The notes under the pieces are model-generated. The model did not search any database, was not told the origin of the DNA, and was given only the letters and a program-made list of their open reading frames with translations. DNA of 64,000 nt from Gerris lacustris (Eukaryota; Arthropoda; Insecta; Hemiptera; Gerridae): NCBI GenBank assembly GCA_951217055.1, contig OX578284.1:46041677-46105676 (forward strand), given 5' to 3'. Below, in pieces: positions 48,801 to 59,584 of this stretch. The position numbers and the translations under genes are program-made. Positions within the stretch are counted from its first letter, which is position 1. Each line of letters starts with the position of its first letter.

Positions 48801-49020
48801 TCTTTAGATTGTTGCTCCCCCATGTTTTTTTTAGAATATAAATGACTAAATAACTATTAAGACCTTTATACGTTTAGTCTAATTTACTTTGGGATAAAGG
48901 AATATCACACTTCTGTTTTTATAAGGGGAGTAAAAGTCTAAAGAAGAACATTCCGTCCACCTTCTTTAGACTGTTACTCCCCTCTGTTTTTTTATAAGGG
49001 GAGTAACAATCTAAAGAAGT
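48801..49020 (+). mobile_element. MITE1 copy 7
   Basis: Left end shortened (starts TCTTTAGATTGTTGCTCC). The right half is an almost perfect foldback ending GAGTAACAATCTAAAGAAGT. Confidence 0.88.
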
Positions 49021-49139
49021 ACCAACTTTCTCATGTAGTAAGGCTATATAGACATTGTAAGACTGAATTATAAATCAAATAATTTATTTCTGAACCCTTT
49101 AATAACAGACGATTATTTACACTTCGTTTTGGATTTTCA

Positions 49140-49510
49140 GCTAAATCAGATTTATTTTCATAAACATCTCAGGAACAAGATTTTTCCCGAAAAAACTAAT
49201 CGTGTTTAAATTTGTATTTAAATTGATTACATTTAAGAATTTTTAATAAAAACCATCAGAACCATTTTCTCGAGAAATACATTTTTTTTAGAGTTTTTGG
49301 ACAGGTGGGCCCCACAATTTCGAGCTAAAATTAATTTGTCTGTTTCGCCATATGGTATGATTTTTCTGAACATGAAAGCCAAATTTAACGATATGAAGCT
49401 AATGAAGCCCTATATTTTGGGCTTCTTCATGCAGCTGCACAGACAGACATTTTATAACAAAAAAAACAAACACTTTTTAGGATACAATGGATCTCAAAAT
49501 GTATAAATCC
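49140..49510 (-). repeat. family C repeat, partial copy
   Basis: 'aggaacaagatttttcccg', 'gattacatttaagaattttt', 'cagaaccattttctcgagaa', 'agctaaaattaatttgtctg', 'cagacagacatttt' and 'ggatctcaaaatgtataaat' follow family C in reverse. The B-box part is absent. Confidence 0.6.
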
Positions 49511-49991
49511 ATCAACATATGTACATATATAAAATGTGTACTGATTCAAAAAAAGAAAAAAAATCTTTGGGTTGACATGTGTACAAATAAATTGAGGGAA
49601 AAATAAGAAACTACAAAAATTGTGTAGAACAATTAATAACAAATCCTTGGAATCTACAATGCAGTAGATTTTGGAACTACATGCATCTGTTATAGTGAGA
49701 ACTTTAAAAAAGATATATTTACCAAACCAATTTTAAGAGCATTCGTAAGGCACTATATTTTAGTTTACAATTTTTATTAACATAATTTAAACATTAAAAC
49801 TCTCAGAAAATTTTACATTAATAATAAAAAGTTAAAAAATTTATTTTATTTATTTATTTTTTTTAAATAATTGTTTTCTTTTCCAGAGTTTAAAATTATA
49901 ATTTAATACATTTTTGGAACAAAGATTAACTAGTGAAGACTGTACACTGTTTTTGTTTTAATTAAATTGTAATTTAGTTATTCTCAATGTC

Positions 49992-50332
49992 TTAAGGTCG
50001 CTTTAGACGATCAACTTGGTTATCAACCAAGTTGTCAATATGCCATGTTGAAGTAAATATTTACCGTCTGAGGATAGGTTGGTGGATGAAATATTATGTT
50101 GGTCCACAGGTTGGAGTAAAAGAAAAAAAAATATTTCATGTAGGATGAGCCTCTTTTTACATAATTCGTCATAATAACAAAGTATAACAATTTTTCATTC
50201 ATTCTTCACTCCCCATCAAGCTTGAGCAAACTGTAGATTCGGTAGACAACTTTGTAAAAAGTTGTGTCTGTATCAAATATTGTCAACTTGGCTGACAACA
50301 AAGCTGATCTTCTATACGCTGCTTTACACCAG
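49992..50332. mobile_element. MITE-like element, relative of 3252-3685
   Basis: The left end is TTAAGGTCGCTTTAGACGAT, then 'caacttggttatcaaccaag'. The right end has the inverse, 'cttggctgacaacaaagctg' and 'gctgctttacacc'. The pairing extends over roughly 50 bases with gaps. No coding capacity. Confidence 0.55.
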
Positions 50333-50858
50333 AGTACCAGATTTATTTATTATCTTCAAACAAATATTTGGTGTTTAAACATATATAAATGAATTTATAA
50401 TATCCTTTAAGCATTGATAAGTGAAAATGATAAAATGAGGTAAATGAATTTTATTAAAAAATAGATTAAGAGTATATAGTGTAGATTCCATTTGTTTTAA
50501 GAACGAAGTATAAGTTCATAGAAGCTTTGAGTTAAAATAAAAGGAGCAATAAAATTAGTTTGACTCACCCAATACCTACTGAACTTAATAACAGGTATTA
50601 TAAAAATATGGTAACCTTCCCTCATATACAATGTTTATTCATAAATAACATATTCCTCCCCAATATCTTATTAATGAAAGGATTCTATTGCACATTTAAG
50701 CAAGATTTTACACGCATTTTTCAATTGTGTTATATTGATTCAATAAAAGTATTCTTGTCTTTCTGTGACGATCAAATAGATTATTTATACTAAATTAATA
50801 AATACTTATCCAGTCAAAAGAGGATTACGTGATTATAATCCAAAGATAGTTATTTTCT

Positions 50859-50864
50859 TTTATT
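50859..50864 (-). promoter_or_regulatory. candidate TAB1 polyadenylation signal AATAAA
   Basis: AATAAA on the minus strand about 165 bases past the TAB1 stop codon (51029) is the first canonical signal in the right place for a short 3' UTR. Confidence 0.4.
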
Positions 50865-51028
50865 CCTACCTCTTCTAAGGATAATTTTAGAAGTGATAGT
50901 AAAAAAACAAAATTATAGAAATCCCGCAACTTTTTAAGATCATCAATATAAGACCGATAGAACACTTTATAACGAAAATGTTTCGGCTGAGAAAGCCATC
51001 AAAATATATAAATGAATGAAGCCAGGGA

Positions 51029-51210
51029 TCATGTAGAATCCTGTAGTATGGGTGGTAAAGTTCCAGCTCTTCTAGCTTCCTCGACATTCCTGTAATATTC
51101 AGTGAAGTCTACATAGGAACGTATTGGTTTATCACTATATTCAGAGTAAGTACCGGTCTCAGTACTTGAGCCATCATCTGATGGAGGTATTAAACTGGTA
51201 ATGGTTCCAC
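51029..51210 (-). CDS. TAB1: TAB1 exon 8 with TAK1-docking tail
   Basis: Acceptor TTCTTTTGACAG. Encodes a Ser/Thr-rich linker, then PIRSYVDFTEYYRNVEEARR and the stop TGA at 51031-51029. The tail matches human PYVDFAEFY with Ser for Pro and Tyr for the docking Phe. Confidence 0.92.
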
Positions 51211-54200
51211 CTGTCAAAAGAATAATCATATTAGGGTACTTCTTTAAATTGCTACACCCTATGTTTTTTTTTAGAATATAAATCACTGACTAAATAACTA
51301 TTAAGACAAAGGGATGTTTAGTTCAATGTACTTTGGGACAAAGGAATATTACACTTCTGTTCTTATAAGGGGAGTAGCAGTATAAAGAAGTGTCCAAATT
51401 AAAAATAAAGTTCAGTAGAATATTACTAATCCAGACCCCACTAGTCCGGACCTCCAGTTAAATCAGATGGATTAATCATTTACTAATAATATACAATCAG
51501 TAAATTTTGGATTTATATCAATAAGATGGTGTTTTTATCCTAAAACAATTTATAAGTTAAAAAAGAGGACCTATGTTGAGACTAAACAGTTATTGTTATG
51601 ATAAAAACATCAATTTCAATATTTTTTCCCCAGCTAAAACCAATAGTCCACAGGCCACCATAAGAAGTGAGTCGCTGATTAATAAAGTTTTCTTACCTTA
51701 TGGAATCGCTTATTTATGCCGTGTCCACCGATGAATTGGGTACATGGCAACTGGGCCATTTCTTTTTTGTTGACATGCCAAACTTGCCCTTCTGCGGGAA
51801 CATTGAAAAGAGATAGATAAAGTTTGGATTTTCACAGTATCGTTTAATTAAATTATTTAAAAAACAGTGGTAAAGGTGGCCACCGATAAGAGTGGGCCGT
51901 TTGGGGTGTCCACCGCCCCAAACATATCGCTCTGCGGGGACGTTGAAAAGAAAACAGCCCACTCATATCGGTGGCCACCTTTACCACTGTTTTTTTAAAT
52001 AATTTAATTAAACAATCCTGTGAAAATCAAAACTTTATCTATCTCTTTTCAATGTGCCCGCAAAGGGCAAGTTTGGCATGTCAACAAAAAAGAAATGGCC
52101 CAGCGCCCAGTTGCCAAATACCCAATTCATCGGTGGACAAGGCATAAATAAGCGATTCCATAAGGTAAGAAAACTTTATCAATCAGTGACTCACTTCTTA
52201 TGGTGGCCTGTGAAATTTTGAATTAATTCCGTTTAATCTGTACTTTCAGTGATCCTAATTGCCCCATCAATTCCGAGTTAGCGAGACTCTTCTGTAAACT
52301 ATATGACATTGGTAATCACACCTCACTCTTTACAAATCTTATAAAAAACATGTGATGCTAACACACCTATTTATCACACTTCTCTATTGAGTGGGCCCAA
52401 TGAAAAATTCATAAAGGACGAAACTAATTTTAAATTTTTGTGTGCAGAGTATGGTGCCATTTTAACTTTGTTTTACCCCATAACAATTCTGCAGATTTAC
52501 TATTTACAGATCTTGTGCTATGAGTGAATTTTCACCAGCTTGTTAAATTTTCATCGAATATTTAAATTTTAAGGTATGAATTGCGATACCCTTTTTGACG
52601 TATAACTTTCCTAAACACCTACTTAAACTATTTTATTGTAAAAATAAACTCATCTTAAACTGATAATTATTAAGATAAGAGCATGAGTGGAGGTCATCAT
52701 TAGAAGTAGAAAGCAAAAGTCTCTCCACACAAAATATTTAATTAAAAATCAAAGTAGCTTTCGGCCATTAAAAGGCCATCTTCAGTGCCAAAAGAGGTGG
52801 AAACGTAAATCAACTAAAAGAGCTCATAGGGTGGGGTGAGTCATGCAAAGCCCGACACTGGTATAAGATGTGTTACGTCTTATAGTCTTGTCTGGCTTTG
52901 CATTTCGCACCCCGCCCTATGAACTCTTTTAGTTGATTTACATTTCCACCTCTTTTGGCACTGAAGATGACCTTATAAAGGCCGAAAGCTGCTTTAATTT
53001 GTAAATAAATATTTTGTGTGGAGACTTTTGCCTTCTATTTTTTTTTTTTTTTTTTTTTGATAATTATTAGGTAAAATCTATCATCATTATAATCTTATAT
53101 TATTGAAAAATGTTATCATAATGCTAAACTAATCGTACTTTATCTTGTATTCTAAAAAGAACCAAATCTATTTATTATTTTGCCAAAATCACAGAAGGAT
53201 AAATATTTACCAGGTGAAAGTGTGTTACTAGGAAGAGAACCATGAGGTAAAGGTTGATTGAAATTCCTAACAAGCAGTGTAATATCATCACGGCCTCCAT
53301 TCTTATCTTCCTGACTTCCAGAAGTCATCATGAAATTATCATGGTGCTTCCTTACTATCTGGTCAACCACAGCTTGAGCAACTCCAGTCAGAGTTTTCTG
53401 ATTCTTGAACTGAAACATCACGATGATTTATCAATTAATATAAAATCTATTAGGGATCTAGATTATTGGCTTTGTTTAAAGAGATATGTAGCAGCAATGC
53501 ATGTTAGAAGATGATATTCTCCCTTAGATGATATTCTCCAAAATTAATGAATAGCTTGGTTTTCTGGTGAAATCCATGTTATAAAGGGTTTGAAGTCTGA
53601 TGTTTGTTTCACTTTCACTACAGTAAGCATCTTCTGGGGTGTGGTACATCGTGAACTAAACTTGAAGCAACAACAAGATTTACTGTATATTGAAGCAACA
53701 AGAAGATATATTTTTAGTTGCTTCAAGTTACATGCACTCCCTTAAATATGCTTTCAGTAACGGAAGCTAACTTCAGACTTCAAACCTTTCATGACGTGGA
53801 TTTCACCGGAAAACTAAGCTATTTATTATGAGTTAGCACGCGGAAGTTAGTAAATTAAAATAGGTGTTTGATTGATAAAATTAGTAAATTAGTAGTTCAT
53901 TAGATTGTTACTCCTTATATAAAAAAAGAGGGGAGTAACAATCTAAAGAAGGTGTATAAATTTTCTTCATAGACTGTTACTCCCCTTATCAAAAATGAAG
54001 TGAGATATTCCTTTGTCCCAAAGTAAATTGGACTAATTCTTTACATTGTAACTGTTTTTGTTAACTTAGTTTGTTACTTATATGATATCAATAAGAAAAT
54101 ATCAGGTTAAATTTCAAGAAAGAACACTTTTGATTTTCTGGCTTAGAAAAGATTTTTCACTTTTGGTTTCACCTGAAATATCTTACATCACTGTCATACT

Positions 54201-57200
54201 TTAAACAACAAAATCTTCCACTTATATTTCCAAAACTTCTAAAAATATTACTAATAAATTGATTTGGCTATATTCACCTCAGCTGCAGCCATCGAAGCAA
54301 TTTCTTTGTTGACTTGTTTGGTACCTGTGGCTTCTTCATATGACCTGTAAAGGCCATCTGACATAAGCAGGAGAAACCTACAATTAAAATTAATTATTAA
54401 ACTTAAATTAAAAAATACAATAGAAAGAATTTGTCAGTATATGAATATTCATTCGATGAGTATAATGATGCACTAAAAAATCATAGAAGATTAGAGACAT
54501 TATTAATTACAGCACACGAGGTAATAAATTACCATATTAGAATAACTACGACTCACCAAGTAGTTTATAACCCGAGATAATATAAGCACTTCTTTAGATT
54601 GTTACTCCCCGTATAAAAAAAAACAAATGGGATAACAATCTAAAGAAGGTGTATGGAATGTTTTTCTTTAGATTTTTACTTCCCCTATAATGAGAAGGGT
54701 TATATTCCTTTGTCCCAAAGTACATTGGATTAAACATCCCTTTGTCTTAATAGTTATTTAGTTAAAGTCATTTATACTCTAAAAATCATAAGGGAGTAAC
54801 AATCTAAAGAAGTATCATAATATATTACTTAGGAAGTCAAGAGGAATTAGTAATTTTTAAAACTGAACTTAATGTTTTAACTTAAGATTTATTATATACA
54901 CAGTTTGTTCTCACATATTCACCTTGCTGATGCTGACCACATAAGCTATAGTGAAGGTATTTATTTCTTCAACATCTTAGCAAAATTGAATAGGTCCACT
55001 GCTTTCTTTAAAATAAAAAGAGAATTAGCTGAAAATAGGGACAAAGACTGTTAAGTACCTGCAAGAATCATCAAGAACAATTCCTCCACTAATCTCAGGT
55101 TCAGCTATAATTGGTTCTTCCCTGGCAGCAACTAATCCTTCAACCTCCTTGTAACCTCCTTTTACTAAATAGTTGCCTAGGCACCGTGTGTTGTCTTGAT
55201 TGCCTAGATCTGTAACAGATAAAGCCACTAGATTTAATTCAAATTGAATTAACCTGATTGATAGAATTGAATATATTTATACCAAATCTGGATTACTGTT
55301 ATTAATGGGATCTTAAAAATATAATAGGTGATTATTATGATTGTACTGACTGTGATTCTGAGTGATCTTAAGACCTAGACTCTCCAGCCTGAGTATTTCA
55401 TCCTCATTACTCAAATCATGATCAACAGATAATTGCTGAACTCTCAATACTCCATCCTGTCCCGTTCGACAGAGAAGGGCTCTAGAATCGCCTACATTAG
55501 CTACGTAAAGCTTGCCTTCAGTGATTAGAGCTACTACTGCTGTTGTACCACACGATAAGTCTTGGTTTAACCTCAACCATTTGTCTACCTGAAAATATAA
55601 AAAAGTTATTAGGAATGAAAATAATAATAGGAATATTTTGTTAAAAGCAGATTAAGAGGTACTAATTTACTTGGTTACCCATCTATGGGGAGGGGGGGGG
55701 GGGGGTAACTAATTAAATGAGGTGACTTGTGGCAAAAATGAAATTGGTTACTCACCCTACAATTGTTAACCATTTATAGAAGTATAAGGAATACCTTTCT
55801 CTAAATAAAAGGGATATTTAGCCTGAAACACTTTGAGATAAAGGATCATCACTCTTCTGTATGTAAAGGGAAACACTTTGGGATAAAGGATCATCACTCT
55901 TCTGTATGCAAAGCGAAACACTTTGGGATAAAGGATCATCACTCTTCTGTATGTAAAGGGAAACACTCTGGGATAAAGGATCATCACTCTTCTGTATGTA
56001 AAGGGAAACACTTTGGGGATAAAGAATCATCACTCTTCTGTATGTAAAGGGAAACACTTTGGGATAAAGGATCATCACTCTTCTGTATGTAAAGGGAAAC
56101 ACTCTGGGATAAAGGATCATCACTCTTCTGTATGTAAAGGGAAACACTTTGAGATAAAGGATCATCACTCTTCTGTATGTAAAGGGAAACACTCTGGGAT
56201 AAAGGATCATCACTCTTCTGTATGCAAAGCGAAACACTTTGGGATAAAGGATCATCACTCTTCTGTATGTAAAGCGAAACACTTTGGGATAAAGGATCAT
56301 CACTCTTCTGTATGTAAAGGGGAACACTTTGGGATAAAGGATCATCACTCTTCTGTATGTAAAGCGAAACACTCTGGGATAAAGGAGCATCACTCTTCTG
56401 TATGTAAAGCGAAACACTCTGGGATAAAGGATCATCACTCTTCTGTATGTAAAGGTAATACTATCCCTTAGTTTAATTAACTATTAAGAAAAAGGGATAT
56501 TTAGCCCCCAACAACGAAATGCTATGGGATAAAGGATCATCACTCTTCTGCATGTAAAGGTAATACTATCCCTTAGTCTAATTAACTATTAAGACAAAGG
56601 AATAAGTACAAATTAAAGTAATTTGGGGTGGCTAACCAAGTAACCTAAAGCTAAGTAAGCTGACTACGACTACACCACTGCCCTGATCCATATTTCTATC
56701 GGAAAATTCAGAACACAGCAATTTTTCTGAATCAGGATCACAGTATATGTACAGAGGATTCTCTTTTATCCATATAAATAAATATTCTTCAGCAAATTTT
56801 AATGAAATAGCATTCAGTTGAGACTAAATTCAATTGAAAATTTGAAGACTATAAGTGACCACAAAGAGGAAATATCTTCCACTTTTTTCCTCGGCTATGC
56901 TAGAGGAGGCAATATAATCATACAATTTACTTTACACCAATAATTCAGTAAAATGAAATGTTTTGAAAAGTCTACAAATAATGGTTATAATATATTTTCT
57001 AAAATAAGTAATGTTGTTTTGATAAAGCAAATTCACAATCATATAATGATGTTATACAATTAAAAAAAGTGTTTATATTCCATGCACATAAAAATTATGT
57101 ACAAAAGTTAAAATAGATGTCAGTACTCACAAGATCAGGAGGATATTTCTGGTAAAGTTCAAAATTTTTTAAGCCGGGTGGAATTTCATCTTGTAGACTT

Positions 57201-59584
57201 GTTCTTTCAGCTACTCTAGCGTCCAATGACTCCAAGTAGCTTTTTTCAACAGTGTTAAATGCTTGCCTAAGAATAAATACATAATCATATAACAAAGCAT
57301 TTGGTACATAAGTAACTCAAGATAGGGTTCTTAGCTAGAGGGAAGTTATGAGGTAATGAGAAAACTGACAAATCCTTAAGACTAAAACACTAATGCCCTC
57401 AGATATCAAACAATACTTCCATCCAACATGCCAGACCTCATACCTCAGGTGTAAAGTGGACAAGGCCAGAAGAGACCCAACATAGATTCTTCTCCCTTTC
57501 CCCTTTCCAAACGCATGTAAAAGATACTATTGTTTTGACTACTGATTGATCCCTTATTAGGATTGATGTCATTATGACAAAATAAAATAATTTCTTTGTA
57601 CGTTGCTCAGTGGTTAGAGCACTGAGGCATTAACCCAGGGATCTGTATTGTCCTTAATAATAATTAATTTTAAATGAGAAGAAAGAGGGAGAAATATATA
57701 TATAAGTAAGTTCAGAAGTAAGCACTTTTATCAATAAAATTGATAAAAACAGTTCTGAACTGACTTAGCAATCACTTACCTAAGAACTTCTTTGATCTCT
57801 TCATCACTGATTTTGCCTACGAGCTGGTCCAATAATAGTTCAGCTGCTATCCTCTGGTGAGCAAACGCCGCAGCTTGGACACCATCGTGTCCATCAAAAA
57901 CACCATATAGGAATGTACTGTCATTAGGAGAAAGGTGGAAACATTTCTCTTCAAAAGGGTGATCCTCTTGACGATCGCCACCAGCTCGATAAATTAGATT
58001 AGTTGCAAATCCAACTCCTACGAAAATAATATATTATGAAATATAAATTGAAAGAATCTAAAAATTATATTAAAAATCTGAAAAATTATATTAATTCCTA
58101 AAATTAAACAAGTAGGACAAACATGGACAATTGCCTGAATAGTTAAGTTAGTAACTACAAAGTTTCAGGAGCAAGTAGTTATCCCATCATTTGTTAACCA
58201 ATTGTTACGGCACATCCCTCTTTGTTGCTTGTCATGAGAAGAACGGTTTATGATGGCAGTTACTGGTTATGCCCAAGTTTGAAACATTATCCATTTGGCC
58301 TGAAGTCTAACCCAACACCTTTTCATATATGTAGATGTTAGTAGTGGAATGAATTCCCACCGTACTGAGAATTATGGATTAGTAACTTGATGGGAGAAAC
58401 TGTACCTGATTATGCTTTGAAACATCACTACAGTTTCTGCCAAATGTTTGTTAGTGTGTTTACAGCGTGGGAAAGTAAGGAAATAGGGTGGGGAGTGGGG
58501 AGCCAATGAGAGCTTAGGATTTTAAAGTACTGAGCTCTCATTGGGTCCCCACATTTGACACAAACTGTTTACTCCAGCCAGAAAAGTTTTAAATTTTGAC
58601 AGCGCAGGAAAATTGAAAAAAAGAGGAGTTAATGAGAGCTTAAGTAGGTTGCACCACCCAAAACAAAAATATCAATGGTAGAGGGGTGTAATCCTCAAGA
58701 TAAAAGGTCTAGTGGTTTTATTTTTCCCCTCAACTAGGTTAGCCAATCTGAGTGTCACAAATTGAAAACTTGCATGGCACTCCAGCCAAGAAAGTTAGTA
58801 ATCATTCCGAAAAAATACAAAAATATTTAATTCATTAGCATCATGGAAGAAACCATTGTTCCTCAAAAAATGGAGATATCTTCGACAATATTCTATTACA
58901 AAGTCAGACATGATAGTTATGTCATAGTTAAATACCTTCAAAAGTTGGTTATTTTTTTTGTTACCAACTATGCTATTTCAAAGGTAAGTTAAAAGCTTTT
59001 GAGTACACAATACTTATTTTAATCTGATAAGCCAGAATATTTGACAAAACTAACAACAATTAATGACATTAAGTTTTGGAGTAATAAGAAAGTAGTAAAT
59101 TATATACTTTTATTGCTGTTATATATGCTAAATACTAATATTGTCGGCCTTGTGAGATAATAGGAAAAGCATGTTCTACTTATCATTATCGGTGACATAG
59201 TTTAAGAGCTAAGCATCCCGGAGACAAAGAGGTCTGAGGCTGTAAAATATGACTAACCTTTGTGAATGTATGACTAAATAAATTTAGCATAACTACTAAA
59301 ACAAAAAGTACCGAATCGATCAATAACGAAGTATACAAGATCAGTGATAAATATTATATTTTAATGAACCTAAATGGTCAGATTTCTCTAATTTTTAATA
59401 CGATACGCTGCTTTTTGGCAATACCGTTAATAATACACATGAGATTAAGATATTAATTTCCTTTTAAAATGATTAAAATTAGATAAATACCAGTATTTTT
59501 ACAAATAGGTAGAGCGTCAGTCCAATTAGACTCAGCTTCTTGACCAGATAAGCGGGTATTTCGAACTTTGCCTTTAGTAAGCAT
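51029..59584 (-). CDS. TAB1: TAB1, TAK1-binding protein 1 (PP2C-like adaptor), eight coding exons
   Basis: TAB1 binds and activates the kinase TAK1 in immune and stress signalling. Eight exons (59584-59491, 58017-57780, 57266-57131, 55588-55351, 55209-55059, 54377-54278, 53409-53211, 51210-51029) join in phase at GT/AG sites to give 445 residues. Human TAB1 has 504. A PP2C-like fold spans about residues 25-370: FLYGVFDGHDG (67-77), ISDEEIKEVLRQAFNTVEKS, KLYVANVGDSRALLCR, EPIIAEPEI, LLMSDGLY (289-296), TGVAQAVVDQIVRKH and GGRDDITLLVRNF (357-369). A short linker leads to SYVDFTEYYR (417-426), the TAK1-docking motif. Mammalian TAB1 is a pseudophosphatase with changed metal ligands. Here Asp73, Asp293 and Asp360 are kept, although the first ED pair reads EE (54-55). 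The start is the first ATG, preceded by in-frame stop-rich DNA. Introns are 141 to 2000 bp and repeat-rich. Confidence 0.93.
51238..51391 (+). mobile_element. MITE1 copy 8, first half only
   Basis: In TAB1 intron 7. Has the left foldback (ends 'ggggagtagcagtataaaga') but lacks the second short foldback. Confidence 0.85.
51649..52212. mobile_element. 564-bp foldback element in TAB1 intron 7
   Basis: Ends CACAGGCCACCATAAGAAGT and its inverse. Arms of about 250 bp are near-identical reverse complements, with shared blocks such as 'accttatggaatcgcttatt', 'gaaatggccca' and GGTAAAGGTGGCCACCGAT. A short centre (about 51897-51956) carries TTTGGGGTGTCCACCGCCCC. No coding capacity; no clear target duplication. 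Confidence 0.85.
52700..53040. mobile_element. foldback element in TAB1 intron 7
   Basis: The ends 'gcaaaagtctctccacacaa' and TTGTGTGGAGACTTTTGCC are inverse. Arms include TTTTGGCACTGAAGATG, 'gatttacatttccacctctt' and 'aactcttttagttga'. Both arms carry the CTGAAGAT-hairpin-CCGAAAG motif. A T-run follows at 53039. Confidence 0.8.
53211..53409 (-). CDS. TAB1: TAB1 exon 7
   Basis: Acceptor GATGTTTCAG, donor GTAAAT. Encodes FKNQKTLTGVAQAVVDQIV, GGRDDITLLVRNFNQPLP and the start of the linker. Confidence 0.92.
53537..53833. mobile_element. foldback element in TAB1 intron 6/7 region
   Basis: The left arm 'tgaatagcttggttttctgg', TGAAATCCATGTTATAAAGG, GTTTGAAGTCTGATG is matched in inverse by 53745-53833, with scattered differences. 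It lies in intron 6, just upstream of exon 7 in genomic terms. Confidence 0.75.
53894..54040 (-). mobile_element. MITE1 copy 9, truncated
   Basis: Reverse orientation, in TAB1 intron 6. The short foldback and half of the long one are present. It stops at 'aagtaaattggactaattc'. Confidence 0.8.
54278..54377 (-). CDS. TAB1: TAB1 exon 6
   Basis: Acceptor TTTTAATTGTAG, donor GTGAAT. Encodes FLLLMSDGLYRSYEEATG and TKQVNKEIASMAAAE. The Asp of MSDG is a PP2C metal ligand; human TAB1 has Glu here. Confidence 0.92.
54588..54814 (-). mobile_element. MITE1 copy 10
   Basis: Reverse orientation, full layout, in TAB1 intron 5. 'catccctttgtcttaatag' and 'aagggagtaacaatctaaag' mark the right half. Confidence 0.88.
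55059..55209 (-). CDS. TAB1: TAB1 exon 5
   Basis: Acceptor TCTGTTACAG, donor GTACTT. Encodes LGNQDNTRCLGNYLVKGGYK and REEPIIAEPEISGGIVLDD. The REEPIIAEPEI block closely follows human KSKPIIAEPEI. Confidence 0.92.
55351..55588 (-). CDS. TAB1: TAB1 exon 4
   Basis: Acceptor ATTTTCAG. Encodes VDKWLRLNQDLSCGTTAVV, KLYVANVGDSRALLC and LSVDHDLSNEDEILRLESLG. The donor was set at GTCAGT (55350) because it alone keeps phase with exon 5; a GTACAA five bases on would shift the frame. Confidence 0.88.
55825..56455. repeat. minisatellite, 14 copies of a 45 bp unit, in TAB1 intron 3
   Basis: The unit is GAAACACTTTGGGATAAAGG, ATCATCACTC, TTCTGTATGTAAAGG. Fourteen copies occur with few substitutions, and one copy has an extra G. 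Because 45 is a multiple of three, it is open in several frames on both strands; none is a gene. The unit matches the middle of MITE1 (TACTTTGGGACAAAGGAATA, TCACACTTCTGTTTTTATAA). The flanks on both sides ('aactattaag.aaaaggga', 'atatttagcc') are also MITE1 interior. Confidence 0.93.
57131..57266 (-). CDS. TAB1: TAB1 exon 3
   Basis: Acceptor TTATTCTTAG, donor GTGAGT. Encodes QAFNTVEKSYLESLDARVAE through ELYQKYPPDL. Ends in phase 0. Confidence 0.92.
57603..57650 (+). other. tRNA-like fragment in TAB1 intron 2
   Basis: TTGCTCAGTGGTTAGAGCAC has the D-arm/A-box form of a tRNA, followed by an anticodon-arm-like segment. The T-arm B-box has decayed, so this is a SINE or tRNA pseudogene fragment. 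Confidence 0.35.
57780..58017 (-). CDS. TAB1: TAB1 exon 2
   Basis: Acceptor TTTCGTAG, donor GTAAGT. Encodes GVGFATNLIYRAGG through YGVFDGHDG and AAELLLDQLVGKISDEE. Contains the first PP2C metal-binding motif. Confidence 0.92.
58495..58552. repeat. hairpin in TAB1 intron 1
   Basis: GTGGGGAGCCAATGAGAGCT and AGCTCTCATTGGGTCCCCAC form arms of about 20 bp around a 16-18 base loop. A third 'aatgagagctta' occurs at about 58630. Confidence 0.75.
59491..59584 (-). CDS. TAB1: TAB1 exon 1
   Basis: Starts MLTKGKVRNTRLSGQ and ends ICKNT plus one base; donor GTATTT. Carries the family's N-terminal WTDALPIC (human form SWTDDLPLC-like). Confidence 0.88.

Noticed and set aside
55825..56455. Regular repeats suggesting a CRISPR array
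   Set aside because: Units are contiguous with no unique spacers, and the genome is eukaryotic.
55766..56471. Open frames of 81 to 206 codons on both strands with perfect 15-residue repeats
   Set aside because: The 45-bp repeat unit is a multiple of three, so any open unit stays open. The array lies in a TAB1 intron and derives from a MITE.
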